Origin: JAAZNO01 sp964508025
Lineage (GTDB): Bacteria > Chloroflexota > Anaerolineae > B4-G1 > SLSP01
Length of the DNA stretch: 64,000 bases
Direction of reading: 5' to 3'
Assembly (NCBI GenBank): GCA_964508025.1
Contig: CAZDSF010000009.1
Location: 18,514 to 82,513 of the forward strand
Shown: one piece after another, positions 35,233 to 44,300 of the stretch
How positions within the stretch are numbered: the stretch's first letter is position 1
Layout: the number at the start of each line of letters is the position of its first letter
Position numbers and translations under genes: made by a program
The notes under the pieces: generated by a model
The model's input: only the letters and a program-made list of their open reading frames with translations
The model's database searches: none
What the model was told of the DNA's origin: nothing

Positions 35233-36687
35233 ATGACCCTTATCACAACCAACTATCAACCCAGAATGACCCCCAATGCGCCGGATAAGTTAAACATCAA
35301 ACGCACAATCTTCTTGTCCCTGGCTTTCATGTCCGTGCTTGCCGGATTAGGCTATTACAATCTGGCCGTCCCACTGCTCTTAGGCGATGCGCAATATGGC
35401 TTAGTCCCCAAAGATTTGCTCTTGTTCGGCATTTTCGGCCAGCAAACCGTGATCGGCGCGATTTTAGTCCTCGACAATATCCTGGCCCTCTTGCTACAGC
35501 CGTATTTTGCCGCGTTGAGCGATCGCGCCCAGAGCAAATGGGGCCGGCGGATGCCATTTATTCTCATCGGGGGCATCTCCGCTGCGTTTTTCTTCATCGT
35601 CACACCCTTGTTCAAAGTGCTGCTAGGTCTCATTGCGATCCTCTTCTTCTTCAATGTGGCGATGGCCTTTTATCGTAGCGCGGCGCTCACGTTGTTGGCG
35701 GATTACACACCCGATGCAGTCAGATCCAAAGGCAGCGGCTTACAACAATTGGTCGCCAACGGCGGAGCCATTTTTGCCTTCCTACTCCCTACACTCATTA
35801 ACATCGTTCGTCCCGGCATCTCCACTTTCGATGCGCGGTATCTGGGCTTTCCAATCATCGCCGTTGTGATGCTCATCATCCTGGCCGTGCTATTCAAGAC
35901 GATCAAAGAAACCCCCACCGGAGATAGTTTCCTGAAAATTGGCGATACGCCCATCGCCATTGACCCGGTCAATTTTGAGGTGCAGACCTCCAGTGCTGCT
36001 GTAGAGAAATCCAGGCGCAATTGGGCTTACTTCAAGAATGCGCTCTTCGGCAAAAATCGCAGTATGCTGTTCCTGATGATCTACACCTACTTCTCCTACA
36101 CCGCGTTTGCTTCCATCGAGGCATTCTTCACGATCTTCGCCAATAACTACCTCGGCATCGGGGATGGACAAGCCGGACAACTGTTGTTGATCTATACCGC
36201 CACCATGATCATTTCAGCGTTTGTATCGGGCATGATCGGCCAAAAGATCGGGCGACAAAAGGCGCTGCGGCTGGGCACCACGGGGCTGATTGTGGTGATG
36301 GCCCTGTTATCCTTTGTCGTGACCTTGAAACAGCCGATTTGGATCGCGGTGTTGTTTGTGCCGGTGGGCTTCTTCTGGATGACAGTGATTGTCAACATTT
36401 TCCCAGTGCTGTGGAGTCTCGCGCCGGGCGGGGACGAAGGCGCGTACACCGGCATTTACTATTCTTTCAACCAGGCCGCCTACGTTTTCGGGCCAATCCT
36501 CATGGGTCTGGTGTTTGATTTCATCGGTGGGGGAATGGGCAACGACAAATATGTGCTCATGTTCCCCTTTATCGTTTTCTGTGAGATTTGCGCCTTTGTT
36601 TTGTTGTACGGGGTCAAGGGCGGCGAAGCGCGCTTGAGTGAAGCCGAAATCGAGGCCCTACGCGAGCAACTGGTTGAAGCGAACTGA
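35233..36687 (+). CDS. MFS transporter, GPH/sugar-symporter-like
   Basis: A 484-aa membrane protein with about 12 hydrophobic segments. The loop 2-3 signature is 'ALSDRAQSKWGRRMPFI' (about 95-111), of the glycoside-pentoside-hexuronide and sucrose symporter type; a second 'GQKIGRQKALRLG' lies at about 336-348. A cytosolic loop is at about 215-265. It lies between tdh and kbl, so it may import threonine or a related compound, or export glycine. That is inference, since relatives of this fold mainly carry sugars. Confidence 0.8.
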   Translation: MTLITTNYQPRMTPNAPDKLNIKRTIFLSLAFMSVLAGLGYYNLAVPLLLGDAQYGLVPKDLLLFGIFGQQTVIGAILVLDNILALLLQPYFAALSDRAQSKWGRRMPFILIGGISAAFFFIVTPLFKVLLGLIAILFFFNVAMAFYRSAALTLLADYTPDAVRSKGSGLQQLVANGGAIFAFLLPTLINIVRPGISTFDARYLGFPIIAVVMLIILAVLFKTIKETPTGDSFLKIGDTPIAIDPVNFEVQTSSAAVEKSRRNWAYFKNALFGKNRSMLFLMIYTYFSYTAFASIEAFFTIFANNYLGIGDGQAGQLLLIYTATMIISAFVSGMIGQKIGRQKALRLGTTGLIVVMALLSFVVTLKQPIWIAVLFVPVGFFWMTVIVNIFPVLWSLAPGGDEGAYTGIYYSFNQAAYVFGPILMGLVFDFIGGGMGNDKYVLMFPFIVFCEICAFVLLYGVKGGEARLSEAEIEALREQLVEAN

Positions 36688-36715
36688 ATTCCGACTGCTT
36701 GCAAATAACGAACAT

Positions 36716-36786
36716 AGTTCGTAGAGAGCAGTGAGCCGTTGCGGCGCCGGAACTACTCACTGCTCACCGCTCACCCATTACTACTT
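36716..36786 (+). repeat. leader heptamer element before kbl
   Basis: gtagagagcagtgagccgt faces ctcactgctcaccgctcacccattactactt, immediately before the GAGGAGG site. The second arm shares ctcaccc-attacta with the copy at 35142. Confidence 0.8.
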
Positions 36787-36798
36787 TGAGGAGGAACC

Positions 36799-37986
36799 AT
36801 GACCGAAACTAAACTACGCTGGATCGAAGACGAACTGACCGCGCTCAAAGAGCAAAGCCTGTTCATCAACTTGCGCACCATCGAATCCCCCGCCGGGGCG
36901 TGGATGGTGGTGGACGGCAAGCGCGTGCTCAATCTATGTACCAACAACTACCTGGGATTGGCGAACGACCCCCGGCTGATCGCGGCGGCCAAAGATGCGC
37001 TGGATCGCTTCGGCGCAGGGCCGACGGCGGTGCGCTCCATCGCCGGGACGCTCAGCTTGCACCGCGAGCTGGAGCAAGCCATGGCGGACTTCAAGAACGT
37101 GGAGGACGCGCTCTACGTCCAGGCGGGCTTCCTCGCCAATCAGGCCGCCCTTCCGCCGCTGGTGGGCGCGGAGGATGTGATCTTCTCCGACCGCCTCAAC
37201 CACGCCAGCATCATTGATGGCGCGCGCCTCAGCCGCGCCAAGATCATCGTCTACGAGCATTGCGATCCCGCCGACCTGGAAGCCAAGATCCAGGAGCACC
37301 TGCCGCAGTACCGGCGCGGCCTCATGGTGACGGATGGCGTTTTCTCGATGGATGGCGACCTCGCGCCGCTGGACGCGCTTTACGAGGTGTGCGCGCGCTA
37401 CGACGTGCTGACGATGGTGGATGACGCGCACGGCGAGGGCGTTGTGGGGCGCGGCGGGCGCGGCATCGTGGATCACTTCGGGCTGCACGGCAAGTTCGAT
37501 GTGGAAATCGGCACGTTCTCCAAAGCCTTCGGCGTGGTGGGCGGCGTCATCGCGGGGAAGAAACTCATCGTGGATTACATCCGCCAGAAGGCGCGGCCCT
37601 TCCTCTTCTCCAGCGCCGTCACCCCGGCGGATACCGCCGCGTGTCTGGCGGCGGTCCGCGCCCTCAGCGAATCCACCGAGCTGGTGGATCGCCTGTGGGA
37701 GAACACGCGCTACTTCAAGGGCGAGATGCAACGCCTGGGCTTCGACACGGGCCAGAGCGTCACCCCCATCACGCCGGTCATGCTCGGCGATGTGAAGCTC
37801 GCCAAAGAGTTCAGCCGCCACCTCTTCGAGCGGGGCGTCTTTGCAATGGCGTTAGGCTTCCCCACCGTCCCCAAGGGCCTGGCGCGTATCCGCGTGATGG
37901 TCTCGGCAGCGCTCTCGCGGGAAGACCTGGACTTCGGCCTGGAACAGTTCGCGGCAGTGGGTCGGGAACTCAGCATCATCAGCTGA
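36799..37986 (+). CDS. kbl: 2-amino-3-ketobutyrate CoA ligase (glycine C-acetyltransferase)
   Basis: A 395-aa PLP enzyme of the alpha-oxoamine synthase family. It cleaves 2-amino-3-ketobutyrate with CoA to glycine and acetyl-CoA. Visible motifs are 'NNYLGLANDP', 'SLHRELEQAMADF', 'DDAHGEGVVG' and the PLP lysine in 'GTFSKAFGVVGG'. Bacterial Kbl, BioF and KBL-like serine palmitoyltransferases are similar; the tdh neighbour decides for Kbl. It is the last gene of the threonine run. Confidence 0.92.
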   Translation: MTETKLRWIEDELTALKEQSLFINLRTIESPAGAWMVVDGKRVLNLCTNNYLGLANDPRLIAAAKDALDRFGAGPTAVRSIAGTLSLHRELEQAMADFKNVEDALYVQAGFLANQAALPPLVGAEDVIFSDRLNHASIIDGARLSRAKIIVYEHCDPADLEAKIQEHLPQYRRGLMVTDGVFSMDGDLAPLDALYEVCARYDVLTMVDDAHGEGVVGRGGRGIVDHFGLHGKFDVEIGTFSKAFGVVGGVIAGKKLIVDYIRQKARPFLFSSAVTPADTAACLAAVRALSESTELVDRLWENTRYFKGEMQRLGFDTGQSVTPITPVMLGDVKLAKEFSRHLFERGVFAMALGFPTVPKGLARIRVMVSAALSREDLDFGLEQFAAVGRELSIIS

Positions 37987-38019
37987 CCCCAGACAACAAA
38001 TCGTGAACAACGCTGGCAA

Positions 38020-38048
38020 TTGAAGTTCAGTCTGCCTTCGGATATACT
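38020..38048 (+). promoter_or_regulatory. promoter of the MNT gene
   Basis: TTGAAG (38020-38025) and TATACT (38043-38048) with a 17-base spacer, 20 bases before the ATG at 38068. Confidence 0.5.
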
Positions 38049-38067
38049 GAAGGTGGAGGCGCATATC

Positions 38068-38424
38068 ATGGAAACACAAGCACCGCTGAAAACTGTAGCG
38101 CCCCCTGCCTTGATCCGTGAAATGGCAGATGTAGTGTCGCAAGAAGTGCAGCCTGAAGCCATTGTCCTTTTTGGCTCACACGCCACCGGACAAGCACGGC
38201 CAGATTCAGATGTGGATTTGCTGGTGATCGAAACGGAACCTTTTGGGGAACACCGCGACCGTCGCCAGGAAATGGCCCGGCTGTAGCGGGTATTGGCGCG
38301 ATTTATGGTTGCCAAAGACATTCTGATCTACAGCCGGGACGAGGTAGAACGATGGCGCAATACGCGCAATCACATTATCGCGCGGGCTTTGCGTGAGGGG
38401 AAAGTGCTGTATGGACAAGTATGA
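38068..38424 (+). pseudogene. minimal nucleotidyltransferase (MNT) with in-frame stop
   Basis: The ATG at 38068 follows GGTGGAGG. The product has the MNT signature 'LFGSHATGQARPDSDVDLLV', the nucleotidyltransferase core that AMPylates HEPN toxins in HEPN-MNT pairs. A TAG at 38284-38286 stops it after 72 codons, but the same frame continues with typical MNT C-terminal sequence ('ILIYSRDEVERWR', 'ALREGKVLYG') to a TGA at 38422. A HEPN gene would be expected next; only a 15-codon frame (38411-38458) remains before a hairpin. The pair therefore looks decayed, unless the TAG is read through or is a sequencing error. Confidence 0.7.
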
Positions 38425-38459
38425 TGATGGTCGGGATGAAGCACAACTAAGCCGCTGAA

Positions 38460-38498
38460 ACAACAAACGACCATGCAACAGGCATGGTCGTTTGTTGT
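38460..38498. terminator. bidirectional hairpin terminator
   Basis: A perfect 17-bp stem with a 5-base loop (38460-38476 with 38482-38498). The stem base is A/T-rich, giving U-rich ends on both strands, between the converging MNT remnant and vapC. Confidence 0.8.
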
Positions 38499-38513
38499 GG
38501 AAGTTTCCCGATA

Positions 38514-38972
38514 CTACTGGTTTAGTATCCAATCCTCCAATAGCACAACCGTAAGTTCCGATGCCAGCCGCACAAGGCCCCGATCGTTGGTGATAAAAGC
38601 CGTTGCGCCCCAGCTCAGCGCCGTTGCGGCTTGCAACGCATCTGCCGGGCGTAATCGGTATAGGGCGCGCAGCCGGGGCGCCTGTTGCGCCACCCCGCGA
38701 TGCACGTCTACCAGGGCGAGGTTAGGAAAGCGTGTTAGCACGGCCTCGTAATGTCGCGCGATGTGTGGTTGGTGTAGCTGCCACGGCCGCACGGTCAGCT
38801 CCACCAAAGTCACGGTTGAGGTGCAGGCTATCCAGCGACCTTGCTCGATGCCCTTGAACAATGCTTGCGTCAGTGCTGCATAGCGCGGGTGCTGCTCCAG
38901 GTGATAGATGAACGCGGTAGTATCGAGACCTACCCGCGTGTGGGCGCTCAAGGCGTCGGTAAGGCTTCCCAT
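38514..38972 (-). CDS. VapC-like PIN-domain toxin
   Basis: A 152-aa PIN ribonuclease. The acidic residues lie in 'VGLDTTAFIYHLE', 'STVTLVELTVRP', 'RPADALQAATAL' and 'FITNDRGL', the normal VapC order. VapC toxins cut tRNA or rRNA. The ATG at 38972 follows AGAGGAA and lies inside the antitoxin gene, overlapping its end by 25 bases; a longer frame starts at 39020 without a site. It is paired with the Phd/YefM-like antitoxin. Confidence 0.85.
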   Translation of the reverse strand: MGSLTDALSAHTRVGLDTTAFIYHLEQHPRYAALTQALFKGIEQGRWIACTSTVTLVELTVRPWQLHQPHIARHYEAVLTRFPNLALVDVHRGVAQQAPRLRALYRLRPADALQAATALSWGATAFITNDRGLVRLASELTVVLLEDWILNQ

Positions 38973-39247
38973 GCGTCGCGTTCCTCTTGGATGTAGGCAT
39001 CCGTATCCACCCCGGCCCAAATCTCCCGGTGCAGGCCCGCCAGATATTCGGTATATCCTCCGGTAGGAATCTCAACCGCTGCTTGCGCCGATTGTTGCAC
39101 CAATGCCTCGTAATGCGCGTAGTCCACCAATACAGCGATGGGCCGCCCGTGTTGGGTGATGTATACCGCCGCTTCTTCCTGCGCCGTTTGGATGACCTCA
39201 GAAGTCTTGCGGCGCAGCTCGCTGACCGGCATGATTTTCACGCTCAT
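38948..39247 (-). CDS. Phd/YefM-like antitoxin
   Basis: A 99-aa protein with the Phd/YefM N-terminal fold: 'MPVSELRRKTSEVI' and 'VYITQHGRPIAVLVDYAHYEAL'. The N-terminal half binds DNA and autoregulates; the C-terminal tail (about 60-99) should wrap and block the toxin. It precedes and overlaps the PIN toxin. Upstream, two 12-bp direct repeats (39270-39293) fit an operator. Confidence 0.87.
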   Translation of the reverse strand: MSVKIMPVSELRRKTSEVIQTAQEEAAVYITQHGRPIAVLVDYAHYEALVQQSAQAAVEIPTGGYTEYLAGLHREIWAGVDTDAYIQEERDAWEALPTP

Positions 39248-39269
39248 AGTGTGCTCCTTTTGACGCCGA

Positions 39270-39293
39270 ATTCGACATCATATTTGACATCAT
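39270..39293 (-). promoter_or_regulatory. tandem operator repeats of the Phd-VapC pair
   Basis: Two abutting 12-bp repeats, attcgacatcat and atttgacatcat (one mismatch), lie 22 bases before the antitoxin start. A candidate TTGGCA/TATGAT pair with a 16-base spacer overlaps them on the minus strand. Confidence 0.5.
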
Positions 39294-39333
39294 TGTACTG
39301 CCAAAACTGGTAGGATGCAACCATCACAGATAA

Positions 39334-39374
39334 CAAAAATCCCCTCAGCCGTGATATCTCAAGGGCTGAGGGGA
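39334..39374 (-). terminator. terminator of the RAMP-cas6 operon
   Basis: An 11-bp stem (TCCCCTCAGCC with its complement) and a T run on the minus strand (revcomp of 39335-39339). It lies 46 bases after the cas6-like stop. Confidence 0.85.
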
Positions 39375-39419
39375 TACTTGAAAATTCGTAGTCAGTGGTC
39401 GGTTGTTCGTCGTCTTTCT

Positions 39420-40451
39420 TCACCGCAGCCGGAACGTCCCGCACCCATAGTGCGTGAAATGCCCCACATGCAAGATCGAAGCGAGCTCCAGGTACGGGAT
39501 GAGGTTCTGCGGGATGGGCGCAGCAAAGGTCTGCTCCCCGATCCACGCGCCATACGCGCCGACGGGCGGCTGCTCGAACTTGTGCTTCTTGTGCTGCTGC
39601 GATTGCTCGCGGAGCTGATTGAGCGTCTCCCATAGCGCGGTCTGCTCCGCGGCGGGCAGCAATGCCCACGCTTCATCTTCGCTGATGGGCTTGCCCGATT
39701 GCAGCTGCGCCACCCGCGCCATCAGTGCGCGCAGCAGCCCTTCGAGCGTGGGGACATCGTGCTTGGCGATGGTGCACTTGCGCTGCGGCTCGCGCTCCAA
39801 CGGGCGCTCCGGCTTGATGCGCATATCGAACGGCGTGAGCCAGGTGAGCGTTTGCAAGCGAGCATGGCCCTCCGGCGCAAACGCCCACCCTTCAGCCCAC
39901 TGCGCGGGGGTGGGGCGGCGGCGGCGCAGATCGAGCTTGCCATCCACCACGAAGGGCCGCCAGCGCGGGCCATGCGCCGCATAAATCGCCTCGATGCGGA
40001 ACTGCCCCCAGAAGCCTTTGCTCTCGCCCGCCTGCGGCTGCGTCGCCGCGAGCTCCAGCGCGGGCAACAGCTGCTCCAGGAACAGCCCGTGATCCGCCGC
40101 ATCGCCGAGCAGCTTCAGCTCCCACACCACCGGCTCGTTCAGGCCAAAGGTATCCTTCACCGTGTACGGCAACAGCACCGCCTCGATAGGCCAGGGCGAC
40201 GTGGGGATGTTGGTGAGCAGGAAATCCTCTTGCGGCGCAGCTTTCGCTTGCGGCCCGAACTCGCGCTCCCACAGTTCCCGCGTCTTGCGCCATTTGCCGG
40301 CCTCGCGCGTGGGCAACATTCCTGCGACGAGTTCGCCCCACACCGCCGAGAGCTCCCGCGTAAAGTTCGGCGCGAGCGTTACCAGGCTGTGCTGTGTGCG
40401 CGCCACAATCAGATAGCGAATCAGGTTGATGGGTTCAGTAAAATTTAACAT
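39420..40451 (-). CDS. cas6: Cas6-like pre-crRNA processing RAMP protein
   Basis: A 343-aa protein. Its C-terminal half has the Cas6 (PF10040-type) pattern: 'LTWLTPFDMRIK' followed by a helix 'LEGLLRALMARVAQL', then 'AWIGEQTFAAPIP' and the Gly-rich RNA-binding loop 'ILHVGHFTHYGCGTFRLR' at the end. Cas6 cuts CRISPR repeat RNA to make crRNA. The N-terminal ferredoxin half is divergent and a catalytic His is not certain (His21 is one candidate). The start overlaps the end of the zinc-finger gene by 17 bases. It is the last gene of the operon; no CRISPR repeat is in the window, so its substrate may be encoded elsewhere. Confidence 0.78.
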   Translation of the reverse strand: MLNFTEPINLIRYLIVARTQHSLVTLAPNFTRELSAVWGELVAGMLPTREAGKWRKTRELWEREFGPQAKAAPQEDFLLTNIPTSPWPIEAVLLPYTVKDTFGLNEPVVWELKLLGDAADHGLFLEQLLPALELAATQPQAGESKGFWGQFRIEAIYAAHGPRWRPFVVDGKLDLRRRRPTPAQWAEGWAFAPEGHARLQTLTWLTPFDMRIKPERPLEREPQRKCTIAKHDVPTLEGLLRALMARVAQLQSGKPISEDEAWALLPAAEQTALWETLNQLREQSQQHKKHKFEQPPVGAYGAWIGEQTFAAPIPQNLIPYLELASILHVGHFTHYGCGTFRLR

Positions 40452-41301
40452 AATCGCTCAACCGGTAGAGCAGTTCCACTTGCGCCTTCGACCAACGGCG
40501 GATGCGCCAGGCGTTCAGCATATCCCGCACTTCGGGCTTGATCTGCCCCAGGAAGCGTCCCCAGTAGAACTGCGCCTCGGCGTCGTCGCGCAGCTTGAGC
40601 AGCTCGCGTAGTGCGGCTTGCTCATCGGGCAAGAGCAGCGTGCGGAAAATCGCAGCCATTTCCAGCGTGCTGAGGAAATCCGCCAGCTCGAAGGTTAACA
40701 CACCCTCGCGGTCGAACTCTTGCAAGTGGTAGATATAGTGCGGGGCGGCCAGGAAGCGCACGCGCAGGCGATCCGGCGGGAAGCGCGCCTCGTGATGGGT
40801 CACGCGGATCAGCAACTCATTCATGGGCGTGTGTTTGCCGCTGCTGCCGGGGAAGATTTGGAGCAGCCCCTTGAGCTCTGCGCCGTTGTAGAGCGCGAGC
40901 TCCTGGAGCCAGGGTTGCAGCTGCTTTTGCGGCAATACGGCGAGGAAATGCTGCGCATCGTGAACGTAGATGCGCAGCGTGGTCCCGGCGGGGAACGGCG
41001 AGCCGCCGCGCAGCTGGCGCGGCAGTTGCGTCACATAGCCCCAGACCAGCGTGACCTGCCGCGCGTGCAGGTAGAGCTGATGCCCCCAGTTCAGGATGGT
41101 CTTGCAGACTTCGCAGAAGCGTTGTTTTTCCAGGCGCGGATACAGGCCGCAGCGCGCACACGGTTGGTGCAACGCCGAGCGCGGCGGCGCGAGCTCCCCG
41201 CCGCTGGCGGGGAGCTCGGGATGGGCCTCGATGTAGTGTAGCGTCGCCAGCAGCTCCGCGCCGCTACGCGACAAGCGAATCCAATCAAAGGGTTCCAACA
41301 T
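40435..41301 (-). CDS. four-cysteine zinc-finger protein, possible degenerate Cas10-like subunit
   Basis: A 288-aa protein starting at the ATG at 41301, 17 bases inside the end of the multi-RAMP gene. Cys48, Cys51, Cys63 and Cys66 ('CARCGLYPRLEKQRFCEVC') and the following 'KTILNWGHQL' resemble the zinc finger of Cas10/Csm1, where CxxC-CxxC is followed by a helix with LGxxL. No GGDD palm motif or HD motif is present, so there is no sign of cyclic oligoadenylate synthesis. The C-terminal 90 residues are helical and could match a Cas10 D4/Cas11-like bundle. The family is not recognised with certainty; the Cas10 relation is a hypothesis from local similarity and context. Confidence 0.6.
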   Translation of the reverse strand: MLEPFDWIRLSRSGAELLATLHYIEAHPELPASGGELAPPRSALHQPCARCGLYPRLEKQRFCEVCKTILNWGHQLYLHARQVTLVWGYVTQLPRQLRGGSPFPAGTTLRIYVHDAQHFLAVLPQKQLQPWLQELALYNGAELKGLLQIFPGSSGKHTPMNELLIRVTHHEARFPPDRLRVRFLAAPHYIYHLQEFDREGVLTFELADFLSTLEMAAIFRTLLLPDEQAALRELLKLRDDAEAQFYWGRFLGQIKPEVRDMLNAWRIRRWSKAQVELLYRLSDYVKFY

Positions 41302-44300
41302 CCAAGGCCTTCTGTAGCTCGACGTAGTGGGCAATGGCGCGCGGCTTGATCCAATCGCCGGTGGTGAGCGGCTGCTGCCAGGTGGCCGGCTCGCCGCCTG
41401 CGTACCGCTTCGACCAATCAATCAAGTAACTCTCCGGCAGGATGTTCAGGCGCAGGCTGCCGAAGCCCAGATAGCGATGGTGGCCCAGCTTGTGCGCCAG
41501 TCCCGGCTCCAGGGCGATGCTCCAGATCAGCCGTTGCAGTTCCACATCCTCCAGATTCCAGAAGCGCACGGTAAAGCGCGCCTTCGCGCCGGGCAGAATG
41601 GCGCGGAAATAGCTGGCTTGCGCCGTATCCGGCGCGAAGCTCTCCAGGGTTTTGGCGATGGGGGCCAGCGGGGCGTGTTGGAACACCCGCCACGTCTTGG
41701 CAATCTGATGGCGCGGGATGGACTTGCCGGTCTCTTGCAGCCACTTTCCCTGTCCCGGCGCGTACAGCCAGCCGGTGTAGGGGTACGGGACCTTGTACCA
41801 CGCCAGCTCCGGCGCAGCATCGAACAACCCAAAGCCGATGACCACGCGCCCCATGAGCGATTGGTTCGTGCCTTTACCTACCCAGCCGAAGAGCGCATCC
41901 GCCGGGTTGAGCTGGGTGATGTGCGCGCTCTCCTGCGCCGAATCGCTGGCGATGGCGTAGAGGTGGCGGATCATGCCGCGCAGGCTCTTGGCGGGCAGCG
42001 CGTAGGCACGCTCCGCATCGCGGTGGGCGGCCTCCGGCGGGGACATCGAGAAGAAGTCCCAGCCGTTCACCGGGCCATCGGGCAGGCTGGCGCGCTGCGA
42101 TGGTTCGCCGCTCTCGCGGATATGCAGCGGCGTGAGCACTTCCGCCTCCACCACGAGCGTCCCGCAGTGACCGCCGAAGGCGCGGTGCGAGACGTAGCCC
42201 TCTTTAGCGGTGGGTGGGACTTGCGCCGAACGGCGCAGCGCGAGCGGCTCGCGGGCGGTCAGCACGGCGGCGGCGGCTGCCCCTTCCAGCTGCAAACCCT
42301 GCCACGCGCCCTCCGCGTGTACCGCGCGCTCGCCGAACAACGCCTGGGTCATCCCCGCCGGGTTTCCGGTCAACCAGCTGAGCGCCGCAATCTCGGCCTC
42401 AACCCACCCGAAGCCGCTGGTCTTCTCGCCGCCGATGACGATCTCGCCGTTCTGGAAATCCTGTAACAGGTGAAAGAACACCGTGAGCGCGGGCATATCG
42501 TCGGGGCGCAAATCCTGCAAATCCAGTTGCATGCGGAACTTGAGCGCCTCGCCGTAAGCGAAGAGGTAATCCGACTTGGCCGCCTCGATGGGCTGGCCCG
42601 TTGCGGGATTCATGCGCACGCCGTCCATCGAGCACCAGGCTTTGGCCGGATCAATCGGGTCGGCCAGGTACGCATCGGAGAAGTAGATCAACCCCGTTTG
42701 CCCCTGCCGCCCAAACAGCAAATCCAGCACGCCCTCGATCTTCTTGGGGTCGCTTTCCAGCGTTTTGAGGATTTGGGACGCGCGGCGGCGGAAGGCCCCC
42801 TTGATGGTGCTGCCCGGCACATAGACTTCCCACGCGCCCTCGCTGCGGTTGGAGGGCGACCAGGTCAGCATCCGCATGAAGACGGTATCGTAGGGTTTGC
42901 CGTACTTGCGCGAGACTTCGCGGTTGAACGGGCCGCCGCTGCGGAAATCCACATGATACGGCTGCGAGAGCTCCTGGCGGGCCTTATCGCGGTAATCCTG
43001 CAAGAACGCGATGAAGTTGCGGTCGTTGGTGATGCTCTTGCGCAGATTGCGCGCATCGGTCATGTGGCGGTAGCGCACGCGGCGGTGCTCATCCTTGAAG
43101 GTCTGCCACGCCTGCGTGCCCACGCCCTGCGGCGGCGTGCGGCTTTCCCAATCGGCTTCCCTGATTTTGCCCTCCAACAGCATGATTTTGATGTTGAGAT
43201 GGGCCTCGCGGTTGGCGATTTCGGCATCAATCCAGGCGTCGCTTTGCAGCAGGTTGACCTGCTGATCCACTTGCTGGTGCAGGCGGGGTAGGATGGCGGC
43301 GCACGCGGGTTTGAGCAGCGCGATGAGCGCGGCTTCGTCGCCCAGCGCCGGCGTGATTTGCGCCTCTAACGCGGGATCGAAGCCCAACGTCTCAGCTACT
43401 TGCGCCCACACATCGGCGGGCAGCGCGTGGCGCGTCTCGCGCTGTGACTCCATCGCCTTGACCAGCCGCCCGGCCATGTTGGCCTTATCGCCCAACGCTT
43501 CGACAAACGCGGCTTCGGCGGCTTCCTGGCTGGGAAAGGACTTAGCGCACAAGGGCCGCGCCGCGCTGATGACAGCTTTGGCGAGCGCGAACTTGCCCTT
43601 GCTGAGCTTATCGAGCGCTTTTTCCGGCAACACCCACATTTCGACCTCGCCGCTGCCCTGTTCTTGCAGCCAGATAGCGAGCGTGCGCGGCAGATACTCG
43701 CCCAGCTTGCGCTTCCAGTCATCGGCGTTGAGGATGGGGCCGCCCAGCACCATCTCCAGGCGTTGGCGGATAGCGGCGGGCAGGTCGCGCATCGCCGCGA
43801 CAAGCAGCCGCCCTTCGACAGCGGCAAATGAGGGCGTGTCGGGATCAATTTTGCCCCAGTTCCAGCCCACCAGCACCGGGTTGGCCGCATCGAAGGTTAG
43901 CTCGATGTGCAAATGGTTGACATCGGGGTGGATTTTGGGCAGCGCCTTGGGTTTGGGCAGCGGCGTCTCCAGCTCCAGGCGGAGGCGGCCCAGGCCCTTG
44001 CTCTTGCCCGCGCCGAACCAGAAGCGGCCCGCTTCCAGCTCTTGCAGCAGATAGTAGAGCTGCGCCGCGTTTTGGCCCTTGGCAAGCGCATTGTCATCCA
44101 CGTGCAACTCGAAATCGAAGACCGCATTGCGGAAAACGGTCTCCATCTTGTAGTTGGCATTGGCTTCAGCCGACCAGCGATCCTCATCGAGCTTCAAGCC
44201 CATGCGCATATCGAAGAAATGCTCGCGGGTATAGGCGGTTTTGTTGAGTTCACACGTCACCCGCGTGATGAGATTGTTGGGCATGACGCTATCGTACAAA

